Source: Paramacrobiotus richtersi (taxonomy: Eukaryota; Tardigrada; Eutardigrada; Parachela; Macrobiotidae). From it: a stretch of DNA of 32,769 nt. The stretch covers positions 1-32,769 of the forward strand of contig JAQGAU010000259.1 in NCBI GenBank assembly GCA_034698045.1, given 5' to 3'. Below the pieces are notes generated by a model, which worked only from the letters and a program-made list of their open reading frames with translations, did not search any database and was not told where the DNA came from. Below are positions 10,771-20,500 of this stretch, one piece after another. Position 1 is the first letter of the stretch, and every line of letters begins with the position of its first letter. Position numbers and translations under genes: made by a program.

Positions 10771-11084
10771 CTGCATTCAAAGTTGCTGTTATTCGATCTG
10801 AAATATTTATTGTAGGACATATTGATGTATGTTCATTCATGAGCGCTAATTAATTGCGACATTTAATATTTCATTGGACAGTGATTGTCAGTTGGCATGA
10901 TCTGACGGAGGTACTGGCCTACAGCTGCAAAAAGTTATGTCATTAAACGAAACATTAATTGTTACAACAGCTTATGACGAAGTATCCAGATATTATGCAC
11001 ACAGCACACCTGTACCGGTAGTGTAGCTGAATCCATGTACCGCACTGTTGGTGCATGGTTAAGTCCTTTATATTATATCTGCAG
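10771..11084 (+). other. Decayed GH47 intron region, unit 1
   Basis: It follows the broken exon 1 and starts with a match to the intact gene's intron 1 (TTGCTGTTATT). GH47 exon 2 is not detectable here or anywhere up to 11,868, so it has been deleted or has decayed. No gene was seen. Confidence 0.4.
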
Positions 11085-11186
11085 GTTATGTCGTTACGTG
11101 AAAATGTGAAAAAGCTTGCTTTACATTTCGATCCGTTTCTGTTGGACCTTCGTATTATTGACCAAGTTGTCAGTAGTCTATTCAAA
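11085..11186 (+). CDS. Possible orphan exon (34 residues)
   Basis: A 102-base open stretch lies between TATCTGCAG and GTATGC, in phase 0 at both ends. It reads as normal protein sequence (VMSLRENVKKLALHFDPFLL, then DLRIIDQVVSSLFK). It belongs to no exon of the three duplicated genes and has no counterpart in unit 2. A weaker, similar GTTATGTCATTAAACGAA string lies at 10,935. It may be a stray exon of another gene or chance. I could not name a family. Confidence 0.28.
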
Positions 11187-11504
11187 GTATGCAACCTGGC
11201 CTAAAATTCTATATGTAGTTGTTGGAAATCAAAACCAGTTTTCGTTTTTGGAAAGGTGAAAAGGTTAAGAAGTATGCAAGTATTGCTTCGATTCGTAACA
11301 AATTTCGTAACCGTGCTTCTTCTGGGTCGTCCACGAGTACGCCTTTTCTCCACGAGCGTAGTCTCGCGTGGGATGATGTTTCACAACATCCGTTTACGTT
11401 CGTTGCTTCACGACAGCTGGGCAGAAAAAATGTACATAATTATATACATACACATATTCGTACAAACTTTTACATACCGAAATTTATTGATCAAAATAAA
11501 GGAC

Positions 11505-11660
11505 AAAAGGTCGTGTGTATAGACAAAGGGCGTGTACGAAAGGTCGTGTGTGTAGCCAAAAGGGTGCGAGGCGAAAGGGAGTATGTGTAGTCAAAGGGGG
11601 CGAAAGGGCGTGTGTATAGCCAAAGGGAGTGAAAGAGCTAGGGGTGTGTGTAGCCTTCAC
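11505..11660. repeat. G-rich tandem repeat, about 30-bp period
   Basis: Five diverged units of the form AAAGG-CGTGTGTATAGCC-AAAGGG-GTG run from about 11,505 to 11,660. The 123-residue open frame crossing it (11,219-11,590) is probably a by-product of the repeat. It lies inside the decayed GH47 copy. Confidence 0.6.
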
Positions 11661-11867
11661 CAAAGTTTTTTAGCAACCGTGTGTATGTGAACAAAAGTTT
11701 CATTAGTTAATTAACTGATATTGCCGTCGACTATGGTAACTATCGTGTAGTTTCTAACTATTTTCTAAATTTATTCATTGTCATATTTTATATTTATGTC
11801 TTCTTGTTAACTTCAACAAATTTGCACAATAAACCACATAAAATATCAGCTGACATTTATTCCACAC

Positions 11868-12019
11868 GATCTAGATGTCCTTCTCTCGGTGCAAATTGCC
11901 AAATCCACAACCTGGACAAGGTTAATGGTTTAGTCCCTTTCTACATGAACACGGTGTTAAATCGTAAAATTGCGCATGCATCCGTCTTCACACTGGGTGC
12001 GGGAGCCGAATATTTGTAA
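11868..12019 (+). pseudogene. GH47 exon-3 relict, unit 1
   Basis: It aligns with exon 3 of the intact mannosidase. LDKVNGLVPFYMNTV and SVFTLGAGAEYL match [11 protein letters not shown] and [15 protein letters not shown]. The splice acceptor CACAG has become CACAC just before the exon. The frame ends in TAA within the conserved D-S-Y-Y-E-Y motif, and the rest of exon 3 and all of exon 4 are missing. Unit 2 homology (MQP2 flank) starts about 170 bases further on. Confidence 0.78.
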
Positions 12020-12189
12020 ATACGATACTGAATCTGCATATACCAAAGGTGCCACACGATGTGAATTCCTTGATACGCTGTTGCGTAACAAAGTTTGGTG
12101 GGCTTCTTTGTACATTCGTACGTGCGCTGACCTTCGGGCATTTCCGTACATTACAGATTGACTCGGTTTATTTCATGTGCCATGTACCT

Positions 12190-12452
12190 AGCCACAGGTA
12201 GTACTGGTTTGCCGGCTAAAGGAGTATGGACGATGGTGCACCAAAAAATAATCAGATAACGGCAATGTTTCCACTACACCCGTAAGTGCAAGCGAAGCGC
12301 ACATGCATAATTTGCATATCGTATTTTCATCGCAAAAAAGCCGAGACGCTGCATCCTTAATTACACTCGTATTTCAGCCGTAAATTCCGTTTTCAGAATC
12401 TTTCCGAGATTGTTGAAACTTTCTGTGAAGTACCGACTGCTGTTGGAGTAAA
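12190..12452 (+). promoter_or_regulatory. Upstream region of MQP2; start of unit 2
   Basis: It is homologous to the first 343 bases of the window, so the repeat boundary lies near 12,190. An ATTTGCAT octamer is present near 12,307 but not in the unit 1 copy. No TATA box was seen. Confidence 0.45.
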
Positions 12453-15442
12453 ATGGCTAATAATATAAGCGGAGCTTATATTATTATTTCCTTTTCTACT
12501 GCGGGTATGTATGTTACACTGAATAAAATAGAAATCTTATCCTGGGTTTGGGTATCTGCTGCTCCACTCAACTGTTTTCGTGAATTTTGCAAATTTGCTG
12601 ATTATGTTGTTGCAAGGGGGCTCTTGATTAACTGCTGAGATACTCGTAAACAAAGCAGGTAACTCCCGATGTGTTTTGCAGGTGCAGTACCAGACGTCAG
12701 CACTACAGCTGAAGCAGTGGAGGATCTCCACCTGGACGATCATGCCCATTTCTTCATGGCTGGAAACGTCCGAAAGCAAGGACGTTATCTCTTCATTCCA
12801 GAGCCACCATTATCCAATGCTGATTTGAATGAATTGAGGTTCGTTCAGCGAAATGCTTTTTTTATGCGGTCGAACATTCATTCCCGCAATGAAGATTTCG
12901 ATAAATCATACTTATTTATCTGACACAAAATATGTCCGCATAGTTTTATTCACTATCGTGCTGTGTGCTTGTTTTTGGGAATAAGAAGATGCGAATTCCT
13001 CGTTTCTTTCGTATGGAACCAAATTCTCTCGGCTCGACTGTTTTCAGAAAATAGAGACGTAAGATTTACTGTCCAAAAAATGGCTCAGCATTCATTGTTC
13101 TCGTCAGGTACAGTTAACAATAAGTACATAGTTCGTTCTGTTTCCGGTCAGGTAGTTCGGACTATCCAAGTATCCCGTTTCAAATATTACTGTTAGTTCG
13201 ATCTGCTTCCGGTCCGATAGTCGTTACTGCATCCAAGAATCCCGTTTTGAATAGTGCTGTTAGTTCGTTTTGTCTACCGTCAAATGGTCGGTACTGTATT
13301 AGTGCATTACTGTTAGTTCGTTCTATTTCCGGTCGGATGCATCCAAGTATCCCGTTTCGAATATTACTGTTTGTTCGTTCTGCTGTTCTGGTCTGTTTAC
13401 GAATTTAGGACAGCATTTTCGCCATGTGTCACTGCATAAATGGTCAGCACCGCATCGATTAAACATTCAGAGATGATTTAGGTTTTGTAGTTAAGTAGCG
13501 TAGTTTAGTACTGATGGTAGTATATCTTCGCTCGGTGTGGGGGGATAGAGCTTTTGCACGCGGATTTGGTTTTGTTCAGTGTAATGGCATTATGGCCGTT
13601 ACGTTCGTTTTTTGGGCGTTGGGGTCTGTAGCGTTTTCGTTTAAACGTTGGGATACCGAAAAGGGTTTTCATTTTGCCACTCGAAATGTTGAAAGATTGT
13701 AAACGCCGGTTATCGGATAGTAAATTATTTAAATAGTTTACACTTTCAATTAATTCCCCTCCAAGAACCGGTATACCACGGTTTGTTTTATCCTTTAGAG
13801 TAACCTTTGAGGTAAGAATTACCACTCAGCGCGATTTGAAAGGATGCGTACTGTGTCGGGTCAGACTTTTTTTGAATAAAAAGATCATGTGACCTCGTTT
13901 TCGACTATCGCCGACCTAGTGGTGTTGTCGGTGCTTCGGTTGGTTGGGTGTTTTTACCCTGTGGTCCGTATCATATATCTTTGATTGATAGTTATACATG
14001 TTGACAATATATAGCCGTATTTCCGCTGGTAAAGTAGTCAGTCTTGTACAGTGTGTAGGACCAACGTGGAGCCTACTATAGATAATGTGGTTTAATACGT
14101 TACTGCATATTCTTTTAATATAAAAGCGAAACCCATTGGTTTCGTACGGTTGCAACTGCAGGTTACAGATATATTGGTAACAGACACACATTCCGTACAT
14201 ACGTAGGTACATATAAAATTCTTATCTTGTTTAAAAGAAAGAACTTATATTCCGCGTAGCACGCTACGGTTTTCGATTAAAACTTTGAGTTTCGCTCGGG
14301 AATACAGTAACTGTTTACTTTGAAGACCGTTATTACTAAAACTGTTCCCGACACTCGAAGTTGACTATATAGAACCTGTTCTCTTCGTGAACTGCCACAG
14401 TACTACAAATACCGCCATGCCAACTGGTCGATTACATCCTTACAATAAAATGTATTCGGCATATGCGCGGTTGCATAGTATTACCAAAGTAAATTAAAAG
14501 CATTTCAAACAACGAGTACTGCTTACAGTGGTTTAAACAGAAGTCCTGGGGTGTGTGGATTTACTAGTGTTTCTGTATACACTCATGGTACACATCGAAT
14601 CGTATACTGTTGCTTCGTACATACTGCTTCGTATATTGCTTTTACATACTACGTCTTATTCTTCTTTTACAACGACTTATTACCGCCTAAACACAACAGT
14701 TTGCTAAAAAATCTGTTAACGACATTTCAAGTTACCACAAAGCGATATATTGCAAAAGACGCACTGTTTAAAAGTACCTGCTTGGGACGATTTGAACTTT
14801 TCGGCGTTGTATTTAATCCGGTTTTGTTGTAGACTTGCGCTGCGAGCAAGAGTGCCTGCATACCATGCGCTTTATCGTGGCGGAACGGCCCTGCAGATTC
14901 AGCGCCAGCCGGGATTGGCTGCCGTGCAGCCGGTGGAGGCGCCCGATAATCCGTTCCAGCCAGGAATGGCGGCAATGCTGCAGGGTTTGGCAGCAATGCA
15001 GCAGGGTTTCGCGGCCATACAGCAGCAACCTGCGTTAGGGCCCATGCCGCAGCAACCGATGCCCATCCCGCCGCAACTGATACCCATTCCACAGCAACCT
15101 GCGCCCATGTTGCTGCAACCGGCGCCCATGCAACAACCAGGAGTGGTGACCGTACAGCACGGGTTGGCGGCCATGCAGCACATGCTGGCGGCCATGCAGC
15201 ATGTGGTAGGGGCCATGCACCCGGGTTTGCCGCCATTGCAGCAGGGTTTGCCGCCGATGCAGCCGGGTTTGCCGCTGCCGCCCATGCAGCCGGGTTTGCC
15301 GCTGCCGCCCATGCAACCGGGTTTGCCGCAGATGCAGCCGGGACTGCCACCCCTGCAACAGGGACCGGCGCCGATGCAGCAGGATTTGGTGGCGCTGCAA
15401 CAAATGGTAGATGCCGTCGGACAGCCACCTGCGGGTGTTTAG
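12453..15442 (+). CDS. MQP2: orphan protein with conserved head and Met/Gln/Pro/Gly heptad tail
   Basis: The function is not recognised. Exons are 12,453-12,504, 12,682-12,838 and 14,833-15,442 (52, 157 and 610 bases), in frame, giving 272 residues. The start matches MQP1 (MAN-IS-A-IIISF). Residues 1-70 are the conserved head (GAVPDVSTTAEA, GNVRKQG, ADLNELR). From about residue 85 the protein is low-complexity with repeated heptads such as GLAAMQQ, GFAAIQQ and GLPPMQP. A nonapeptide-type unit, PLPPMQPGL, occurs twice, with its DNA exactly duplicated. The tail has no Cys or Trp and is nearly uncharged, so it is probably a flexible or self-associating region. There is no signal peptide, although residues 9-14 are hydrophobic. 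AATAAA lies at 15,498-15,503. MQP1 is the diverged tandem copy. Confidence 0.72.
12839..14832 (+). other. MQP2 intron 2 (1,994 bases)
   Basis: It runs from GTTCGT to TTGTTGTAG and is three times longer than in MQP1. It holds the tandem repeat at 13,129-13,400. The remainder is AT-rich, with no conserved open frame, no further MQP homology and no recognised transposon ends. Confidence 0.5.
13129..13400. repeat. Minisatellite, units of about 53-67 bases
   Basis: Four full units and one partial start with TTAGTTCGTTCTG-TTCCGGTC and end with ATCCAAGTATCCCGTTTCGAA-TATTACTG. Unit starts are at about 13,129, 13,194, 13,261, 13,314 and 13,371. It is absent from MQP1 intron 2, so it arose after the duplication. 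Confidence 0.75.
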
Positions 15443-15837
15443 GATGTTAACGCGGGGAAAGTTTGTACTTGCATTTACTGACTATAAGGGATCGACTAAT
15501 AAATGGGTCTTCTCGATCTTATAATTTTTTAGTCAAAAAATTTATTTTTGTGAGTAATGGTGATGTATAAATTGAGCGATTAATTTTTATTTGTGTGGGA
15601 GGATATTTTCATACTGTGGCGTGGGCTTAGTACTGCCACACGCACTTCTTGGTGTTTATAAGTTTTTTTAATCGGTGCGGCCAGTTTTGGTGGAATTTTT
15701 TTTTAGGGATTTGGGTAGTTTTTGTCGGCTTTGCAGCAAGACGTCATGGGTTTGGCGATAATTTGTAAGCATCCATGGTTCGATAATACAATTAAAGGTG
15801 TTGCCGTTAACGTGAACAAGTTTTACTTCTGTATTTT
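15443..15837 (+). other. MQP2 3' UTR and downstream flank
   Basis: It is homologous to the MQP1 downstream region at about 1720-2040. The shared ATTTTTTAGTC block is at 15,525 and 1803. An AATAAA lies at 15,498. No further gene was seen. Confidence 0.5.
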
Positions 15838-16440
15838 AAGGCGCATTGGAGCAAAATTAGTCATATCGGCCATGGCTACTGCAAATTAACATCAAGTTCG
15901 GTACACTTGAGCTAAAACCTACCAACGCAGTCATTCATGAAAGTGTTATACAGATATTTCTGTTGTGATCGATTCAGCTATCATACTAGTTTCGTATTCC
16001 TACAGCCACAGAGACATGAATTCACGAAAGTGCAAGAATGATATTAATTATCCATTACGCGTACGTACTGGCAAATGAAGTGCCCAGCGCAATTTCGACT
16101 TGCGGAAATCCATATTTTTTGCTGATACAGAATAAACAGTACGTATCTGCAGTTGTCCAAAGTTCTGTTTCGAATGTTCAATATTGGTTTCGTTTGGCTG
16201 CACGAATTCGAAATATCATGGTATGAGCTGAATACATTTTTTCCTAATTTGATAAATTTGGCTTTTAAACAACTGAAGTTCAGTCACTGAACAGTCTAAT
16301 GAAAAACTGTGAAACCGCGAACTCAAGCTGCACGATAGAGGATATCCTTGCAATCGTAAAGGATGAGTCGCTGAGATCGCATTCAATATGCGCAGCATGA
16401 TGGGTGCAGATTGCATCGTACGTTTTCGTGTATATCAGCA
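15838..16440 (+). repeat. Copy of the GH47 5' flank without exon 1 (unit 2 proximal fragment)
   Basis: GGCGCATTGGAGCAAAATTA begins a stretch alignable with 22,116-22,560, 9666-10,140 and 2043-2130. It includes the AGTCACTGAACAGTCTAAT and CGTAAAGG-TG blocks. It stops before the mannosidase ATG region. It is the unit 2 counterpart of the fragment at 2040-2564 and carries no coding sequence. Confidence 0.6.
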
Positions 16441-16504
16441 AGGATGAATATATAATTATGTGTCGTTATGTCGCGATATGTCATGTTATGTTATGTCGTG
16501 ATAA

Positions 16505-16672
16505 CAGTACATATAGGACGTTTTAAATGTTGCGAATAATGTCTTGTGCTTCGGAGAGGAGTAAGAGAACAGGAAACTCGGAGGTGAACTTTACTTCGTT
16601 CGGGCGTCGCGGACACCGAAGAAAGGCACACCTAGTTTCCAGTACATATAGGACGTTTTAAATGTTGCGAAT
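16505..16672. repeat. Exact 33-bp direct repeats flanking about 100 bases
   Basis: The 33 bases at 16,505-16,537 (starting CAGTACATATAGGACG) recur without change at 16,640-16,672. The stretch between them is GC-richer than its surroundings and has weak internal inverted pieces (GGAAACT / AGTTTCC and CTTCGG / CCGAAG). It has no coding potential. Confidence 0.8.
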
Positions 16673-16826
16673 CATACTTTCCCTTTACGCTTATCTGGTT
16701 TCATCAGTAAAATCTGCAGAATCCGTCAAAACATTCTGATTCAACAAATCCTGTAATAAGGATTCTCTAAGGAAATGGGCCAGTCCGTGTCTGTCTCGCT
16801 ATGGTTTGGGATCATTCAATCTAGCG

Positions 16827-16885
16827 GATCTGACCAAGAGCATATTCATTCGTACATGTACGAATGAATATGCTCTTGATCTGAC
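16827..16885. mobile_element. 42-bp perfect palindrome flanked by an 8-bp direct repeat
   Basis: Bases 16,836-16,877 are a spacerless perfect palindrome centred on GTACATGTAC. GATCTGAC stands on each side (16,827-16,834 and 16,878-16,885), with one extra C on the left. An inverted-repeat insert with an 8-base duplication looks like a minimal hAT-type insertion, two terminal repeats fused head to head. Confidence 0.7.
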
Positions 16886-16939
16886 AAATCCGTGATTTAT
16901 GTCTTAGCTCCGAAGGCAGCCGCTACCTGATGCGATGAT

Positions 16940-17040
16940 GCAGGAGCATAGCATGACTGAACAGACAAGCCTCTTTGAATCTCCAGTCCTGGTCGTGAGA
17001 CTCAAGGAGGCCTGTTTGTTCAGTCATGCTATGGCAGGAG
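16940..17040. mobile_element. Foldback element or miRNA-sized hairpin with flanking direct repeats
   Basis: Arms 16,947-16,983 and 16,997-17,033 pair at 33 of 37 positions around a 13-base loop. All four mismatches are transitions. GCAGGAG lies immediately outside each arm (16,940-16,946 and 17,034-17,040), a 7-base direct repeat. The repeats favour a small transposed foldback. The size and imperfect pairing would also suit a microRNA precursor. Confidence 0.65.
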
Positions 17041-17547
17041 TGAATAGACCTCTCACAATTGTCAGCACGGCAAAATAAAATATAATAACACAATGTCATG
17101 TAGTTGGTATGTCTTACAAGCGCACCCGCATGCCCTCTAATTTAGTATAAATGTATGAACGTCCTCTGGAAACAGTCTGAAACGGTGTGGCTGGCTGTTA
17201 ACTGTCTAGAACACATAATCCATTTTCGGGTCTGGCGCCAGACCGTTACGCTGTATGCCTCGGCATCTTTCTATCATGCATACATCGTCTTTCCTGCTTT
17301 TCAGAGTGCGGTACTTGTTGCTACGGTACTACAGATACGGTACTTGTTGTTATTTAAAGGCTGCAGTTGTCGAAAGTTTAGTCTATATGGTACTGCGACC
17401 ATTCTTAAGTTTGAATCTGAGCGTACATCTTTATTCTTTATTCTTTATCATCAGAATTCGTTTAGTTAAATATATATCTGAACCGATATCAGGAAACCTC
17501 AAAGGAATGTGACTCCGCAAGACCGTTAGAATAACTGCGTCACCGAA
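17041..17547 (+). promoter_or_regulatory. 5' region of F-box B
   Basis: From about 17,170 it is homologous to the F-box A upstream region (3067-3453). The GTCTGGCGCCAG, TGCAGT-GTCGAAAG and CGTTAGAATAA blocks are kept. The open frames here (104 and 85 residues) are not preserved in copy A and are not coding. Confidence 0.45.
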
Positions 17548-20500
17548 ATGACGTATTTTTCGCGAGGAAGACGGGACAGTCGTCAGTTAAATTTAGCGAA
17601 TACTGTGCTGATCAATCAAAGAAGCGATGTATGGTGTCTGGGATACGTTCATGATATCCAGGGTGATTACATACTGATTGATTTAGATTGTTGCCAGCAG
17701 CCCCCTTTGTGGATACATTCTCGACATGTTTGGAAGCACCGCCTGCTTGATCGGGACACAATCCCACGGAAATGTGTACAAGTCGCTTTGCGAAATGAAG
17801 CAACCGGACCGTATATATTTCGTCAAGCCCAGATCCTGAGCTATTCCTCCGGCAGGAATTTGTTCTTATGTTATGTGCAGTTGGTGACCGGAGCCGAAAA
17901 TGACGAAGCCGGTAATAATTGCCAGATTGTCCATCTCTGGCAGATAGTGGCAAAAATACCCAGTAATCAACCGTCACTGGGTGCATCGGGCAGTATTCCT
18001 TTCATAAAGCATGTTGTAACTGCGGAGATGATTAACTCAATCAAGACCATTCACGAAGGCCGAATCCTCACGTTCATCGCTCGAGCGTTTTATAACACTG
18101 ATAAAACCGGCTTTCTGTATCGACGAAACCAGGTTTGTCGAAATGTGATTGAAATACGTGCATAATTTTAGCTCTAGTGTCAGTTCGGTGAATATAAGTA
18201 TTAAATTTAAATTGAATGTTTCCGTAGATCGTATATATAATATACTACAGTACTTTCACAGCTGACAGTTTTTCTCAGCTGACAGTTTTTATGACTAGAT
18301 CGACAATCCTTTTTTCGACTTTGTCCCGTGCCGACAGACAATAAACCTCCTATTATTATTAATCAGTGGTAATTACTACTGCGGTGTAAGCATATTATAC
18401 GGAACTCTCACGACTTCGAACTCGTGGATCACCTTGAAACTGTAATTGTAGACAAGGTACCCAAATAATTGAGTATATCCGTAAAACAATCCGTACCTGG
18501 TAAACGCAGGGGCGGTCGGGAGAAAATCTGGAAGATATGTTTATTCAAATTTGGAGAGAAAATTTAGAGAGAATTCGGAAGATCTCCATGTGGTTGCAGT
18601 GCATTCAAGGACTTACGCGTTCGTGCATGACTGCATGCACTGCATGGCCATGTTCAGCTCCGGATGTACAGCTCAGCCACGGATGAACTAAACACACGTG
18701 GATTTTCTACATGTATGACAAGTTTGAATTAGAATTTGTAAGCCAATCCACGAGTTCGAGGTTGCGAAGTCCTTTGTGAGTAGTACTAACGTGGCACAGA
18801 TATTTTGGCACAAGATATGGGTAAAATTACTCGTATGCATATGAATCTGAGAAACACTTTATTTCGGCAAACGTTTTTTGGTTTTGTAATGAACGCCTCC
18901 CAGTTAATAATCCAAAACACCATGTTCGTGAGAACATGGGAATAAGCCCATTACGTTTTCGACGCGATGCAAAACGACAACACTCCGAATACAACTGTTT
19001 CGCTCAGTGAAACTATTTCTAAGCACTAGTCACTTTCGCTTGCAGGCATTTTCATCTAATAGACGTGAGAGTACTCGCACTGACGTATGTATGTATGTAT
19101 GTATGTATGTATTTCTCAGGATCGCCTTTTCGTACGGATGAGCGAAAATACCATCATTTTCATATTTATGGAGATCGTGCAGGATATCCCTGGCGCAAAC
19201 AATTGCCTGACGATTGGATCGGGACGAATTGATCTAATCTCCGCTGCCATGGAAAGGTTTTTCGAATGTTACGAAAGTGCAAAAACAAACGAGCCCAGTA
19301 TTTCGAATTCGCATGCCCCTGGTAAGAAACGCATGCGGAGTAGAACAAGAGTTGCCCCAGACTTTATGGCAGTCGATAAGCTCCACCGCGGCTGGTAACA
19401 AATAAGTGGCAGTTGGGAAAATGGTACATTTAGTTGTCTGGACACGCAACTGCAGTGCGTCAGATCCTGTATTGCTGTTTATGCTGTATTGTACGCATAG
19501 CCTAGTTGCAACGTAATCGAAGCCGCTCGCTAGTAATCAGAGAACAATTTCATTGTTCACTTCATAATTAATATAGGTGTAAACATAAATGATAAAGTAA
19601 ACTATTTCAGAGCGTATATGTAGAGTAAACAGAGTGTATACAGAGATATAAGGTATTCACTACTGTACTGTACATAGAATAAACAACGAGCGTATTTTCG
19701 ATTCCTAGCGGCTTCGTTTGCGTACCTACATAGTTCTTCGAAGTGCTGATCTATCGAAACTTTACAATACTATCTTTTTCCAGATTCGGGTGACCGTCTG
19801 CATAGAATTCTTCCAACTGAAATCCTATTCGAAGTCCTGTATCATTTGGACTTACACTCGCAGATCAGTGGAAGAAGGTAAAACAGTTACACATTTTCAA
19901 ACTTACGATTCGCGTAATCCTAGACATTTCTTGTGACTTCATGTGCTGATTTACTTAAATGCCACATAATGCCCCAGTCGATTTCCTGATTCCGTACAAA
20001 TCAGTGCCTGGTACGCGCTGCCATAATCCTTTAGCCATATGCACCATAATTTAAAAAACTTAGACGAAACGTTCATTCAGTTCCGCTGTTCCGCATTATA
20101 AACGACCCAGCAAAAATTTGCGCTCACGTTTCAGTCGAAACAATACGTTGTTTACCAGTCCAAACCGAAATACGTATTAAAAAATGGACTTAACTACAGT
20201 ACATATGTATGTGCTTAATTATGGGTTATTCGTTTACAGGGTGTGTGCTTTATGGAATGCAGCGTTGACAATGTCATTGCAGTCTGTATGCATTACGCTC
20301 GATTTCAGTCACATCAGCACGCAGATTCCGTTACGTCAAGATACCGAAGGCTATTACATTGGATTGCTACTGGATCGATGCATTAATAGCATCACGAAAG
20401 CTCTGGCTTTAGTTAACATAACTTATTGGACGGATTACCCATTACCCATAATGAATATGATTTTCAGCCTGCTAAAACTGAAAAAAGTCGTCCTCGCAGT

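Larger units (their letters stand above)
18133..19119 (+). other. F-box B intron 1
   Basis: The intron is 987 bases against 350 in copy A. It holds two tandem copies of CAGCTGACAGTTTTT (about 18,258-18,290), the inverted repeat pair at 18,408-18,780, and a TATG microsatellite reaching the splice acceptor. No gene was seen. Confidence 0.5.

Noticed and set aside
11219..11590. 123-codon + strand ORF
   Set aside because: It runs into the G-rich tandem repeat, has no homologue in unit 2 and no recognisable motif. It is probably chance.
14727..15428. 233-codon reverse-strand ORF, Ala/Pro-rich, overlapping MQP2 exon 3, plus other long frames there
   Set aside because: The GC-rich heptad repeat lacks stop codons in most frames. 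The + frame has splice, phase and paralogue support; the reverse one has none and consists only of translated repeats.
17612..17986. 124-codon reverse-strand ORF, with a counterpart at 3518-3799
   Set aside because: It is a shadow of the conserved F-box exon 1. The + strand carries the conserved protein, the splice sites and the start.
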